DNA of 37,558 nucleotides from Lachnospiraceae bacterium (GTDB lineage: Bacteria > Bacillota > Clostridia > Lachnospirales > Lachnospiraceae): the NCBI GenBank assembly GCA_024403485.1, contig JAKSRT010000013.1:1-37558 (forward strand). Direction: 5' to 3'. The notes beneath the pieces were generated by a model. That model worked only from the letters and a program-made list of their open reading frames with translations. It made no database searches and was not told the origin of the DNA. Each line of letters opens with the position of its first letter. Position 1 is the stretch's first letter. The position numbers were made by a program, and so were the translations under genes. This document shows, in pieces, positions 24,599 to 33,601 of this stretch.

Positions 24599-25671
24599 TG
24601 AGTGAAGAAAAGTTAAATATTCAAAACGAAACAGCTCAGGAAGTTGCATCCGCAGAAGACGACGCACTTTTGGTTGTTAAAGACTTAAAGAAATATTTCC
24701 CTACGGGAAAGACATTTTTCGGAAAGCCTACCGGTTACGTTAAAGCGGTAGACGGTGTTTCTTTCTCAATAAAAAAAGGAACAACAATGGGACTTGTAGG
24801 TGAGTCCGGATGCGGTAAATCGACAACAGGTCGTACCATTTTAAGATTACAGGACAAGACCTCCGGTGAAGTACTTGTGAACGGAGTTGATATTTTCTCA
24901 CTTACCAAGGAAGAACTTCGCCAGGCAAGACCCAAGATTCAGATTATTTTCCAGGATCCTTTTTCAAGCCTTTCACCCAGACTTCCCATAGGTGAAATAA
25001 TAGGTGAAGCGGTAAGAGAACACGGAATCGTTCCTGCTGAAGAATTTGACGATTATATTACAAGAATAATGAAAGCCTGCGGCCTTCAGGAATATCATAA
25101 GGACAGATATCCTCACGAATTCTCCGGCGGACAGAGACAGCGTATCTGTATTGCCAGAGCTCTTGCGCTTAATCCTGAATTTATAGTGTGCGATGAACCG
25201 GTATCGGCGCTTGACGTTTCCATTCAGGCACAGATTATTAACCTGCTCAAGGATCTTCAGAAGGAATTCGAACTGACATATCTGTTTATTTCCCACGACC
25301 TTTCGGTTGTAGAACATATTTCGGATACGGTCGGCGTTATGTACCTTGGTAATATGGTAGAGTATTCCGATACCGAAAAACTGTTTGATAAGCCGCTTCA
25401 TCCCTATACCAAGGCTCTGTTTTCCGCAATTCCGATTCCGGATCCCGAAGTGAAGATGGAAAGAATTATTCTTGAAGGAAGTATCCCTTCACCGGCCAAT
25501 CCGCCCAGCGGATGTAAGTTCCACACAAGATGTAAAGACTGTATGGGACTTTGCAGCAAGGTTGCTCCCGAATACCGTGAAGTGGAACCCGGTCATTTTG
25601 TGGCATGCCACCTTTACAATACTCCTGAAATGAATGCTGCTTTTGAAAAGCAGGCAGATAATAACGACTAG
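24598..25671 (+). CDS. oppF: Oligopeptide ABC transporter ATPase OppF
   Basis: The 357-residue ATPase partner of OppD has Walker A GESGCGKSTTG, Q-loop FQDPFSSLSPR, signature FSGGQRQR, Walker B FIVCDEPVSALD and a C-terminal domain with CKFHTRCKDCMGLC. Its ATG overlaps the oppD stop (TAATG), so the two are translationally coupled in equal amounts. It is the last gene of the opp operon; a terminator follows within 16 nt. Confidence 0.94.
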   Translation: MSEEKLNIQNETAQEVASAEDDALLVVKDLKKYFPTGKTFFGKPTGYVKAVDGVSFSIKKGTTMGLVGESGCGKSTTGRTILRLQDKTSGEVLVNGVDIFSLTKEELRQARPKIQIIFQDPFSSLSPRLPIGEIIGEAVREHGIVPAEEFDDYITRIMKACGLQEYHKDRYPHEFSGGQRQRICIARALALNPEFIVCDEPVSALDVSIQAQIINLLKDLQKEFELTYLFISHDLSVVEHISDTVGVMYLGNMVEYSDTEKLFDKPLHPYTKALFSAIPIPDPEVKMERIILEGSIPSPANPPSGCKFHTRCKDCMGLCSKVAPEYREVEPGHFVACHLYNTPEMNAAFEKQADNND

Positions 25672-25684
25672 GAAAAGTTAATTT

Positions 25685-25716
25685 ATGGCAGAGACAGTAT
25701 TGTCCCTGCCATTTTT
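25685..25716 (+). terminator. Intrinsic terminator of the opp operon
   Basis: A 12-bp stem (ATGGCAGAGACA with TGTCCCTGCCAT, one mismatch) on a GTAT loop is followed by five T. The hairpin overlaps an in-frame ATG at 25685, which argues against that ATG being the start of the next gene. Confidence 0.8.
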
Positions 25717-25732
25717 GAAAGAGCAAATTCGT

Positions 25733-26029
25733 ATGAGCGAGAATAAAAAGAAAAAAGTGAAATATATTGATGATGGAAGAACCATTGCCAATATGAATGT
25801 AGAGGGGATGCCCTGGTATAATCCGGCTAAAGCTTCCAATATAGCTGAGGACGCCAATTTAAGTGAAAATTCGGCTAAATCCCGTGAATTAGTTAATCCT
25901 GAACCTTTGGGATTTAAGGAAACCGTTGCCATGACAAAGGGAGTTTTGGCTGCGGCTTTGTTAATTGGCGGAATATTTGTTATAATATTTTTGCTTTTTA
26001 TTTTATTTTGCGTTTATGTATGGTTTTAA
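25733..26029 (+). CDS. Small single-helix membrane protein, unknown
   Basis: Family not recognised. The 98 residues have a lysine-rich start (ENKKKKVKYIDDGRTIANMNVEGMPWYNP), then a polar region, and one C-terminal membrane helix (about 70-95). The motif YIDDGRTIANMNVEGMPWY looks conserved-like and may face the cytoplasm. I chose the ATG at 25733 over 25685 because the latter lies within the opp terminator; AAAGAG about 10 nt upstream is a weak ribosome site. It is 15 nt from the next small membrane protein gene, which suggests a two-gene operon. Confidence 0.6.
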   Translation: MSENKKKKVKYIDDGRTIANMNVEGMPWYNPAKASNIAEDANLSENSAKSRELVNPEPLGFKETVAMTKGVLAAALLIGGIFVIIFLLFILFCVYVWF

Positions 26030-26044
26030 TCGAGGAATAATATT

Positions 26045-26491
26045 ATGACAATGGATGAATGGAACGAACAGAACGGCACTGCCAAAGAAGCCGAGACTGC
26101 TCAGTGGCTTGACGCTGATGACGTAGTTGTGGAAGAACCTCCGAAGATTAAAAATGCGGTAGTAACCGAGAATAATGACAAGCCGGTTGAAGTTGCCAAT
26201 ACTTCATCCAAGTTCGGAACGATATCACTGGTTTTGGGTGTTTTCTCCATATTGATGGGTGTTTTCTTCGCCGGAGCACCGATGATAGGTATTTTGCTTG
26301 GCGCGGGTGCAATTACCCTTGGCGCATTGGAGAGAAAGAACGGAAACCCTCAGACAAAAGGTCCTGCAACCGGAGGACTTGTCTGCGGTATTGTAGGTGT
26401 GTCTTTAAGCATCATATTCGGTATTATATGCAGCCTGATAAGCACCGCTATAGGAATTGTATTTAGGGTATTCAGCTGGCTGTTTATGTAG
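26045..26491 (+). CDS. DUF4190-like small membrane protein
   Basis: The 148 residues have a ~55-residue acidic cytoplasmic start (EWNEQNGTAKEAETAQW), then two glycine-rich helical hairpins: ISLVLGVFSILMGVFFAG...LLGAGAITLGALERKNGN and GGLVCGIVGVSLSIIFGI. That Gly-rich repeat with the -ALG-like loop resembles DUF4190 proteins of unknown function. GAGGAA precedes the ATG. A terminator follows the stop. Confidence 0.6.
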   Translation: MTMDEWNEQNGTAKEAETAQWLDADDVVVEEPPKIKNAVVTENNDKPVEVANTSSKFGTISLVLGVFSILMGVFFAGAPMIGILLGAGAITLGALERKNGNPQTKGPATGGLVCGIVGVSLSIIFGIICSLISTAIGIVFRVFSWLFM

Positions 26492-26499
26492 TATTTATT

Positions 26500-26526
26500 A
26501 CCTCCGTCTTTGGGCGGAGGTTTTTT
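26500..26526 (+). terminator. Intrinsic terminator after the DUF4190-like gene
   Basis: CCTCCG pairs with CGGAGG around an 8-nt loop, followed by six T. Confidence 0.9.
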
Positions 26527-26595
26527 GCGCTATGGGGATGTTAACACGTCTCTTGATAATCTGAAAAACTTCTTCAAAATCTTTTTGATTTCCTA

Positions 26596-26622
26596 TAAAG
26601 TTATTATAAAAATGGCCGATAA
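26596..26622 (+). promoter_or_regulatory. Sigma-28 (SigD/FliA) promoter of the flgM operon
   Basis: TAAA at 26596-26599 and GCCGATAA at 26615-26622 are separated by exactly 15 bp, a perfect match to the flagellar sigma-28 consensus. Transcription would start near 26630. Since flgM encodes the anti-sigma factor of this same sigma, the operon is autoregulated. Confidence 0.9.
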
Positions 26623-26637
26623 AATATGTAGATGAAA

Positions 26638-26662
26638 GGGTCATGGATGACCCGGAAGGAGG
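26638..26662 (+). promoter_or_regulatory. Predicted CsrA-binding leader of flgM
   Basis: A 6-bp hairpin (GGGTCA/TGACCC) presents GGA in the tetraloop TGGA (26644-26647) and is followed at once by GGAAGGAGG (26654-26662), the Shine-Dalgarno of flgM. A looped GGA plus a GGA at the ribosome site is the standard layout for CsrA repression. Confidence 0.6.
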
Positions 26663-26669
26663 AACATTT

Positions 26670-26945
26670 ATGCGTATAGAAGCTTATACACAGGTTCAGC
26701 AGGCTTACAATTCCTCAAAGGTTAGAAGGGAGCAGAACGTAGTTCGTAAGGGACCTACAGATCAGGTACAGATCAGCTCCATGGGTATGGATATGCAGGT
26801 TGCCAAGGCATCTGTTAAGGCAGCAAGCGACATTCGATACGATGTAGTAGAACCCTTAAAGAAGGCCATTAACGAGGGAACTTATGATGTCAGCGGCGAA
26901 AGCTTTGCAGACAAGTTATTAAAGAAATATGAAGCAATGAGGTAG
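26670..26945 (+). CDS. flgM: Anti-sigma-28 factor FlgM
   Basis: This 91-residue protein has the C-terminal FlgM pattern: DQVQISSMG followed by a helix, VVEPLKKAINEGTYDVSGESFADKLLKKY. It holds sigma-28 inactive until the hook is complete and FlgM is secreted. The start at 26670 follows GGAGG; an in-frame ATG at 26643 falls within the leader hairpin and is rejected. First gene of the late flagellar operon, 4 nt ahead of flgN. Confidence 0.9.
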   Translation: MRIEAYTQVQQAYNSSKVRREQNVVRKGPTDQVQISSMGMDMQVAKASVKAASDIRYDVVEPLKKAINEGTYDVSGESFADKLLKKYEAMR

Positions 26946-26949
26946 TTCG

Positions 26950-27468
26950 ATGGCCAGTCTGGTAGAAAATCTAATTGATGTTTTAAATCAGGAGGATTCG
27001 GAATATCAGAAGCTCATCGAGCTGTCCTCAGGAAAAACCCAGGCCATTGTGGAAGGCGATCTTGTTAAACTGGAGCAAATCACGGATGATGAGCAGACAG
27101 TTGTCGACGCCATAAACGGTCTCGAAAAGAATCGCGAAGCCACAATGCTAAAAATTGCTAAAATCCTCAACACGGACGTTTCGGGACTTAAGCTCAAAGT
27201 TCTTATTTCGCTTTTGGACAAGTCTCCAAAAGAGCAGCAGGCATTGGCAAAGGTACATGATAAACTTCATAATACTTTGCACCAGATGAAACTGTTAAAT
27301 GAGAGAAATGAAGAACTTTTAAACAGTGCCAAGGAAATGGTGGATTTTAATCTTAATTTGATCCAGGCCATGAGAAAGGCACCTGAAACCGCAAACTATG
27401 ATAGGGGCGCGTACAATACGGGAAGCCTTATCGGCGGAGTAAGCGGTGGTTTTGATGCCAAACAGTAA
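26950..27468 (+). CDS. flgN: Flagellar export chaperone FlgN
   Basis: This 172-residue, mostly helical cytoplasmic protein has a FlgN-type N-terminus (LVENLIDVLNQEDSEYQKLIELSSGKTQAI) and long amphipathic helices to about 140, then a flexible Gly-rich tail. FlgN escorts the hook-filament junction proteins FlgK and FlgL to the export gate, which fits its place directly upstream of two flgK genes. Confidence 0.85.
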   Translation: MASLVENLIDVLNQEDSEYQKLIELSSGKTQAIVEGDLVKLEQITDDEQTVVDAINGLEKNREATMLKIAKILNTDVSGLKLKVLISLLDKSPKEQQALAKVHDKLHNTLHQMKLLNERNEELLNSAKEMVDFNLNLIQAMRKAPETANYDRGAYNTGSLIGGVSGGFDAKQ

Positions 27469-27512
27469 GGAGAAACTCCGTGAATATTTAGTCGTTATGT
27501 GAGGAATTAGTT

Positions 27513-29309
27513 ATGTCGTTGACAAGTGGTTTATATGTTGGAACTTCAGGATTGCAGACAAGCCAGAACGCCCTTAATACCACTGCGCATAACTTGTCAA
27601 ACATGGAGACTGAAGGGTATGTGCGTCAGCAGGTACTCTCATCTGATAAAGTCTATAATACAATCAAAAAGGCATCTGTGTCCGTGTCCGCCCAGCAGGT
27701 TGGTATCGGTGTTACTTATGCCAAGGTTCGTCAGGTCAGAGATTATTTCCTTGACCTTTCTTACCGTCGTGAAGCCGGCCGAAGCGCTTTCTACGACGAA
27801 TCCTATAACGCCATGACAGAGGTTGAAGACCTCTTAGATGAAATGAATGATGATGCAAGCTTCAATAAGTCACTAAGCAATTTCTGGTCAACAATAGAAG
27901 AGCTTGCAAAAACCCCCGATGATACTACGGTTCAGAGAATGCTGGTTCAGAATGCTCAGTCTTTCCTGACAAACGCTTCTCAGGTATATCAGGGGTTAAT
28001 TGACTATCAGAATGAACTTAATGCTCATATTAAAGATCAGGTTAATCATATAAATGAGCTTGGAAATAGAATTTACAGTCTAAACGACAAAATCAGATCA
28101 ATTGAAGTTGGTGGTGTTGAAGAGGCCAATGACCTTAGAGACGAAAGAAACCACTGCCTCGATGAGCTGGCAAGCCTTGTAAATATTAAGTATTCGGAAG
28201 ACCTTTTCGGTTCCGTAAGAGTAGCGGTTGAAGGTGTGGATTTCGTTGCAAGTGATACCGTTTATGAAATGAATGTTGTACAGGATACGGTTACAGGCTT
28301 TTACATCCCCTATTGGGAATTTGCAGCAACTCCCGTATCTGACAGCAGCAAGGCAGGAGAAAATGTATACACTGCCAATGACGGTTCTTTGCTTGATATA
28401 TCAGCAGCAAGAGTCTTCAATATGAATGCATTGATTTCTTCGGAGAAGAATACCGATGTCGGAAAACTCAGAGCAATGCTTTATATCCGTGGCGATAAGG
28501 TTGCCAATTATGCTGACATTCCGGTAAAGCCGGAACCTCCTGAGGAAGCCGATTATGCGGGTGATCCGGTTGGACTTGAAGCAGCAAAGGCTAAATATCT
28601 TGCAGATTTGGACAGATACGAAGCAGATACCGATTATTATAATCATACGGTTGCCCAGTCGGTATGCATGAACATTCAGGCTGAATTTGATCAGCTTATA
28701 CATAATGTTGTTACAACGGTAAACAAGATATTTGAGGATGTTTCCGATCCGACTACAGGTTATATGTGTGATGATGACGGATCACCTCTTCAGTTATTCC
28801 AGAAAATCGCTTCAGACGGTTACAGATTTGAAGGCGGTGAATGGAAATTTAACGAAGAAAATACTGTGGACAAAACCCGTACGGAAACCCTTTACAGTAT
28901 TCCGAACCTTCAGGTTAACCCCACACTTATCCGTGAAGCCGGTAAAATGGGATTTGTATTCCCTGACGGAACCGTAGATTATGAAACTGCAGCGAAGCTT
29001 ATTGCAGGATTCGATGCTGATATTTACGTATTAAATCCTAATGTAACAACAAAGTGCAGTATTAACTCATATTATTCAAGCCTTGTTTCACAGGTTGCCA
29101 ATTCAGGATCTGTTTACAAAAATATTTCGGATTCACAACAGGCAACGGTTAACTCGATATACAACTCAAGGGAACAGGTTCAGGGTGTTTCTTCCGATGA
29201 AGAATTAACCTCTATGATTAAATTTCAAAATGCTTACAATGCATCCTCAAGATACATTACGGTTATCGATGAGATGTTAGAGCATATAATTCAGACTCTT
29301 GCCGTATAA
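27513..29309 (+). CDS. flgK: Flagellar hook-associated protein FlgK, copy 1
   Basis: The 598 residues have the N-terminal rod/hook motif (GLYVGTSGLQTSQNALNTTAHNLSNMETEGYVRQ) and the C-terminal SSDEELTSMIKFQNAYNASSRYITVIDEML helix of FlgK, which together form the hook-filament junction coiled-coil. The central domain is variable, with a proline/acidic stretch (PVKPEPPEEADYAGDP, ~332-347). GAGGAA precedes the ATG. The next gene encodes a second, distinct FlgK. Confidence 0.9.
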   Translation: MSLTSGLYVGTSGLQTSQNALNTTAHNLSNMETEGYVRQQVLSSDKVYNTIKKASVSVSAQQVGIGVTYAKVRQVRDYFLDLSYRREAGRSAFYDESYNAMTEVEDLLDEMNDDASFNKSLSNFWSTIEELAKTPDDTTVQRMLVQNAQSFLTNASQVYQGLIDYQNELNAHIKDQVNHINELGNRIYSLNDKIRSIEVGGVEEANDLRDERNHCLDELASLVNIKYSEDLFGSVRVAVEGVDFVASDTVYEMNVVQDTVTGFYIPYWEFAATPVSDSSKAGENVYTANDGSLLDISAARVFNMNALISSEKNTDVGKLRAMLYIRGDKVANYADIPVKPEPPEEADYAGDPVGLEAAKAKYLADLDRYEADTDYYNHTVAQSVCMNIQAEFDQLIHNVVTTVNKIFEDVSDPTTGYMCDDDGSPLQLFQKIASDGYRFEGGEWKFNEENTVDKTRTETLYSIPNLQVNPTLIREAGKMGFVFPDGTVDYETAAKLIAGFDADIYVLNPNVTTKCSINSYYSSLVSQVANSGSVYKNISDSQQATVNSIYNSREQVQGVSSDEELTSMIKFQNAYNASSRYITVIDEMLEHIIQTLAV

Positions 29310-29357
29310 GGCAAAAGAAAGTAACTGATTGATTAAGGTATTTAGCGAGGAAAAGAG

Positions 29358-31265
29358 ATGCCTTCACAATTTTTTGGATTAAATATTTCATATACAGGTC
29401 TTACGGCAGCCAACGCAGGTCTTAATACCGTTTCAAACAACATTTCCAATGCGGAAACGGAAGGCTACTCAAGACAGAGCGCAACTCAGGAAGCGAATCT
29501 TGCGCTCAGAACATTCACTACCTACGGATGTGCCGGTGCCGGTGTAGATACGATTGCCATTGAACGTCTTCATGATGATTTTTACGATACAAAGTATTGG
29601 GATAATCATGAGAAACTTGGCGAGAATACAATTAAGTCATACTACATGGAAAGCCTTGAAAACTATTTTGTGGATGATGAAAGAACAGCAGGCTTTAACA
29701 CTACTCTGGATCTTATGTACAACGCGCTTGAAGAATTGTCCAAGGATGCAGGCAGTTCCTCCACAAAATCCCAGTTTGTTCATTATGCACAGAGCTTGTG
29801 CGACTACTTCAACACAATATCCAATCAGCTGAGTGAACTTCAGAAGGATATTAATATGGAAATTAAGGATACAGTATCCCAGATTAATTCCATTGCAGAA
29901 CAGGTTGCCACACTTAATAAGCAGATAAACGTAATTGAACTTACCGGATCACATGCCAATGAGCTTCGCGATAAGAGAGCTCTTTTGATTGATCAGCTTT
30001 CCGAGTATGTTTCGGTTGATGTAAAGGAAACTCCTATCGTTGACACCGTTAACAACTATGATACGGGAGCAAACCGATACATGGTTACAATTGCGGGCGG
30101 CCAGATTCTTGTAGATACCAATGAATACAACAATATCGAGTGTGTTCAGAGAGAAGTATATGAAACCGTTAATCAGTCCGATGCCGTAGGTCTTTATGAA
30201 TTAAAGTGGGACAACGGAGCCAACTTTAATTTATACAGTACAATGACCGGCGGAAAGCTTCAGGGTCTTATAGAACTTCGTGACGGAAACAATACAGAAC
30301 ACTTTACCGGTAAGGTATCAAAGGTTGATCTTGAGAATAACCGGGTGGAAATAAAGGTTTCCTATGATTATCTTAAGGATCTTGATAAGTGTACTTTATC
30401 AAGCACCGGCGGAAAAATCGCACTGGGTAATGAAATGTTTTATTATTCCGACTGGGAATACAAAATGGATGCTGACGGAAACTGCACTTATACCTTCCAG
30501 CTGGATGAAACATACGGAGTTAATCATCTTTCGAACTCGAGACTTGATAAGGTAGCTCAGGTCGGAAGATCTGTTGACTACCAGGGAATTCCTTATTATC
30601 AGGAACAGTTAAACGAGTTTGTAAGACTGTTTGCAAAAAACTTCAACAAGATTCTTCTTCAGGATGGTGCCGTAGATTCCTACGGAAATGCCGGACAGAT
30701 TCTTTTTGCGGGAAATACCGCACTTGGCGGTCAGTTTGACTTTGATGATTATTATAAGGACGGTTCCAAGGTTTGTTACTCAAAGGACCGTGACGATACT
30801 GACGATCAGCCCTTCTACGATACCTATTATCTTTTGACCGCGGCTAATTTCGCAATTAATAAAGAAGTATCGGATGACCCTCAGAAACTGGCTACCAGAA
30901 CAGGTCTTACCGACGGTGAATCGAAAGCTGATATTGTATTTGAACTTCTTGAACTTAAGCACGATTCCACAAAGCTTGTGTCCGATACCGGAACGATGGG
31001 ATTCAGAGGCGGTTCCACCAGTGAATTTTTACAGAGTCTGCTTTCCGATGTGGCACTTAATTCATCGAGAGCCAAATCGGGAAAGACATATTATAACACC
31101 ATGGGAAATACAATAAATAACCAGAGAATTTCCATTTCCGGTGTTGATTCCGATGAAGAGGCAATAAGCCTTGTAAGATATCAAAATAATTACAACCTTG
31201 CCTCTAAAATGATTCAGACTTTTACCGAAATATATGATAGATTAATTCTTCAAACCGGAGTATAA
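29358..31265 (+). CDS. flgK2: Flagellar hook-associated protein FlgK, copy 2
   Basis: The 635 residues again show the FlgK ends: GLNISYTGLTAANAGLNTVSNNISNAETEGYSRQ at the N-terminus and SDEEAISLVRYQNNYNLASKMIQTFTEIYDRLI at the C-terminus. The middle differs strongly from copy 1, so this is an old duplication rather than a recent copy. It may form a second junction ring or be an alternative junction protein. AGCGAGGAAAAG lies just upstream of the ATG. Confidence 0.9.
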   Translation: MPSQFFGLNISYTGLTAANAGLNTVSNNISNAETEGYSRQSATQEANLALRTFTTYGCAGAGVDTIAIERLHDDFYDTKYWDNHEKLGENTIKSYYMESLENYFVDDERTAGFNTTLDLMYNALEELSKDAGSSSTKSQFVHYAQSLCDYFNTISNQLSELQKDINMEIKDTVSQINSIAEQVATLNKQINVIELTGSHANELRDKRALLIDQLSEYVSVDVKETPIVDTVNNYDTGANRYMVTIAGGQILVDTNEYNNIECVQREVYETVNQSDAVGLYELKWDNGANFNLYSTMTGGKLQGLIELRDGNNTEHFTGKVSKVDLENNRVEIKVSYDYLKDLDKCTLSSTGGKIALGNEMFYYSDWEYKMDADGNCTYTFQLDETYGVNHLSNSRLDKVAQVGRSVDYQGIPYYQEQLNEFVRLFAKNFNKILLQDGAVDSYGNAGQILFAGNTALGGQFDFDDYYKDGSKVCYSKDRDDTDDQPFYDTYYLLTAANFAINKEVSDDPQKLATRTGLTDGESKADIVFELLELKHDSTKLVSDTGTMGFRGGSTSEFLQSLLSDVALNSSRAKSGKTYYNTMGNTINNQRISISGVDSDEEAISLVRYQNNYNLASKMIQTFTEIYDRLILQTGV

Positions 31266-31301
31266 CGGTTAAATTAAAACTATCAGAGAAGAGGATTAAA
31301 A

Positions 31302-32807
31302 ATGAGAATAACCAATAAGATTATTCAGAACAATTCCCTTACAAATATTAATAACAATAAAATTCTTCAGGATACGCTTTCAACACAGATTGCTACCGAA
31401 AAAAAGATAAGCAGACCTTCCGATGATCCGATTATTGCACTTCGTTCGTTAAGACTTCGTACAAATGTAAGTCAGACAGAACAGTACAAAGAAAAGAATG
31501 CGGAAGATGCTGAATCTTGGCTTGAAGTAACCGAAGATGCTATCAATACACTTTCGGAGATTATTACCGATATACGTAAACAATACGTTAAGGGGGCAAG
31601 TGATACACTTACTGCAGCGGACAGAAAGATTATTTTGGAAAACCTGGAAGCTTTGGCTGCAGAAATATATAACACAGGAAATGCCGACTTTGCGGGAAGA
31701 AGCATTTTTACCGGCTTCAGAACCGATACTTCACTTACTTTTGAAAAGAACGAAGAGGTTGATTTTAAAATTTGGGAAGAAGGCAATGCAGACAGCCTTG
31801 ACTCAGTAAATTATACCCACAAGGATGATAATGTCGAACAGAATGTTGACAGGGAAGAAATAGCAAGATTTCGTTTGGCATACAGCGGCTTAAAAGAAGG
31901 CAGTAATGCTGTCATAAGATTTACCAATAAGGCAGGAACAGCGCCGACGGTGACAGGAGCAACTCCTGATGATACAGACGGTGACGGAACCAACGATGCA
32001 GCCATGATTACAGCAACATCGGTATCCGTTTCCGACAATCCCAATCCATAAAATACAGAGAAGAACGATGATAACGCGGTAGTATTCGTAAAAGAAACCG
32101 GCGAGCTTCTTTTTGGTAAAAATATCGCCGATGCCATTAAAAATGATGAATTGTCCTTCAATGTTGAGTATGAAAGGGATAAGTGGACAAAGGGTGATTT
32201 AAGACCTCAGCACTATTTCAAATGTCTTGATCAGGGCAGCAGTATTGAATATAACTTTGACGCTTCTCCGGAAGCAGAAATCAATTATAACATCGGAGTT
32301 AATCAGTCACTCAGAATAAATACCAATGCCAGTGAGTGCTTTACTCACAATATTAAGAGAGATATCGACGATATAATAAGAGCGATAAACAGTGTTGATG
32401 AAACAGAAGCAACGCTAATTAAACTAAAGGCCGACAGAGATGCACTTCCAGAAAGCGATCCGGGAAGAGAAGCAATCCAAAAGCAGATTGACGCTGTTGA
32501 AAAGACTTTCACTTACGTAAAGGATACTATGTCAAACCTTTTCGGTGCCGGCATTACAAAGGCTGAAGGCTATTTAACAAGAAATAATCTGGCTCTTACC
32601 AACATCGGTACACGAAGCAAGAGACTTGAACTTATTCAGAACAGACTTGGAACCCAGCTTTCCACATTGAAAGAACTGAAGTCTGAAAATGAAGATGTTG
32701 ATATGGCAGAAACAGCCGTTAAGTTATCAAGCGCATCTTATGCATATGATGCGGCACTTATGGCTACAAGTAAAACATTAACAGAATCACTTCTTAACTA
32801 TTTATAA
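31302..32807 (+). pseudogene. flgL: FlgL hook-filament junction protein, interrupted by an in-frame TAA
   Basis: The frame from 31302 reads a FlgL N-terminus (MRITNKIIQNNSLTNINNNK, SRPSDDPIIALRSLRLRTNV) for 249 residues to TAA at 32049-32051. The same frame then continues without another stop to 32807, with the FlgL C-terminus (NLALTNIGTRSKRLELIQNRLGTQ, AETAVKLSSASYAYDAALMATSKTL). The full frame is 501 codons. The stop lies in the variable surface domain, next to a DTDGDGTND stretch. No frame change is involved, so one substitution (from CAA, GAA or AAA) explains it. No in-frame start with a good ribosome site follows soon after (a TTG at 32151 is weak). Sequencing error, a true null allele, read-through, or a working split protein are the options. 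Confidence 0.75.
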
Positions 32808-32822
32808 AACGGAGGGTTAAAA

Positions 32823-33284
32823 ATGACTATTGAAACTCGTATTTTCGGCGAAGTAACAATCGACGATAACAAAATTATTCATTTTGAAAACGGCATTGTC
32901 GGATTTCCCGATCTTACCGATTTTGCATTAATTTATGATGCCGAAGACGGAAATGATGTAGGTATCAGATGGATGCAGTCACTTCAGGAAACAAATTTTG
33001 CAATGCCTGTTATGGATCCGCTTCTTGTTAAAGAAGATTACAATCCGATAGTTGATGACGAGATGTTAAAATCTCTTGGTTCACTGGATGTTGACCAGCT
33101 TCTTGTTCTTGTAACAATAACAGTTCCCAAGGACATTAAGGAAATGAGTGCAAACTTAATGGGACCTTTGGTCATTAATGCAGAAACCAAAAAAGCAGTT
33201 CAGATTATTGTTGACGGCGATTACCCTGTTAAGTTCCCTATCTATGACATTTTAGATGCCAGAAAGAAGGTGGGCACATGTTAG
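32823..33284 (+). CDS. fliW: Flagellar assembly factor FliW
   Basis: This 153-residue protein shows the FliW pattern: TRIFGEVTIDDNKIIHFENGIVGFPDLTDFALI at the N-terminus and LLVLVTITVPKDIKEMSANLMGPLVINAETKKAVQII. FliW binds CsrA and flagellin alternately, releasing flagellin mRNA from CsrA when flagellin protein has been exported. AGGAGG-like GGAGGG precedes the ATG. The stop overlaps the csrA start by 7 nt, so the partners are coupled in amount. Confidence 0.95.
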   Translation: MTIETRIFGEVTIDDNKIIHFENGIVGFPDLTDFALIYDAEDGNDVGIRWMQSLQETNFAMPVMDPLLVKEDYNPIVDDEMLKSLGSLDVDQLLVLVTITVPKDIKEMSANLMGPLVINAETKKAVQIIVDGDYPVKFPIYDILDARKKVGTC

Positions 33285-33496
33285 CATTATCAAGAAAGAA
33301 AAATGAAGCATTAGTTATTAATAACAATATTGAAATAACTGTTCTTGAGATAAAAGGAGAGCAGGTTAAGATCGGTATTTCCGCACCCAAAGAAGTTCCG
33401 ATTTATCGTAAAGAAGTATATGTGCAGATTCAGGATGCAAATAAGGAAGCTATGAATGCAGATTCACTTGCAAGCCTTAAGAATCTGTTCGGCTAA
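33278..33496 (+). CDS. csrA: Carbon storage regulator CsrA
   Basis: This 72-residue RNA-binding protein has the canonical N-terminus MLALSRKKNEALVI, the core VLEIKGEQVKIGISAPKEVPIYRKEVY and a short C-terminal extension. It binds GGA motifs in loops and at ribosome sites and blocks translation. All three flagellar leaders in this window carry such sites, including that of its own operon. FliW, made from the overlapping gene, is its antagonist. Confidence 0.97.
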   Translation: MLALSRKKNEALVINNNIEITVLEIKGEQVKIGISAPKEVPIYRKEVYVQIQDANKEAMNADSLASLKNLFG

Positions 33497-33547
33497 AAAT
33501 ATATATTGTTTCGTTAACTTTTATGCTATAAAATACATACATAACTA

Positions 33548-33575
33548 TAAACTTTTCTTTCTACCTGTCCGATAA
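33548..33575 (+). promoter_or_regulatory. Sigma-28 promoter of the flaG operon, within the csrA terminator
   Basis: TAAA at 33548-33551 and TCCGATAA at 33568-33575 have a 16-bp spacer (15 is ideal). The -10 element falls almost entirely in the loop of the terminator that ends the csrA transcript. The expected start is near 33582. Confidence 0.6.
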
Positions 33576-33600
33576 TACAGGTAGGAAGAAATCTTTTTTT
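33554..33600 (+). terminator. Intrinsic terminator of the flgM-csrA operon
   Basis: A 15-bp stem (TTTCTTTCTACCTGT with ACAGGTAGGAAGAAA, one T-G pair) encloses the 8-nt loop CCGATAAT and is followed by TCTTTTTTT. The loop contains the -10 element of the next promoter. Confidence 0.9.
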
Positions 33601-33601
33601 A

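Noticed and set aside
24164-24667. Minus-strand open frame of 167 codons opposite oppD/oppF
   Set aside because: It lies wholly within two well-supported ATPase genes on the other strand, has no recognisable motif and no ribosome site; it mirrors the codon bias of the true genes.
24973-25401. Minus-strand open frame of 142 codons inside oppF
   Set aside because: Same situation: antisense to conserved Walker and signature motifs, no independent support.
25685-25732. Upstream ATG for the small membrane protein at 25733
   Set aside because: The ATG is part of a strong terminator hairpin of the opp operon; the coding sequence from there would just translate the hairpin.
31811-32161. Minus-strand open frame of 116 codons across the flgL stop
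   Set aside because: Considered because it spans the interruption, but it has no family motif and is antisense to conserved FlgL sequence on both sides.
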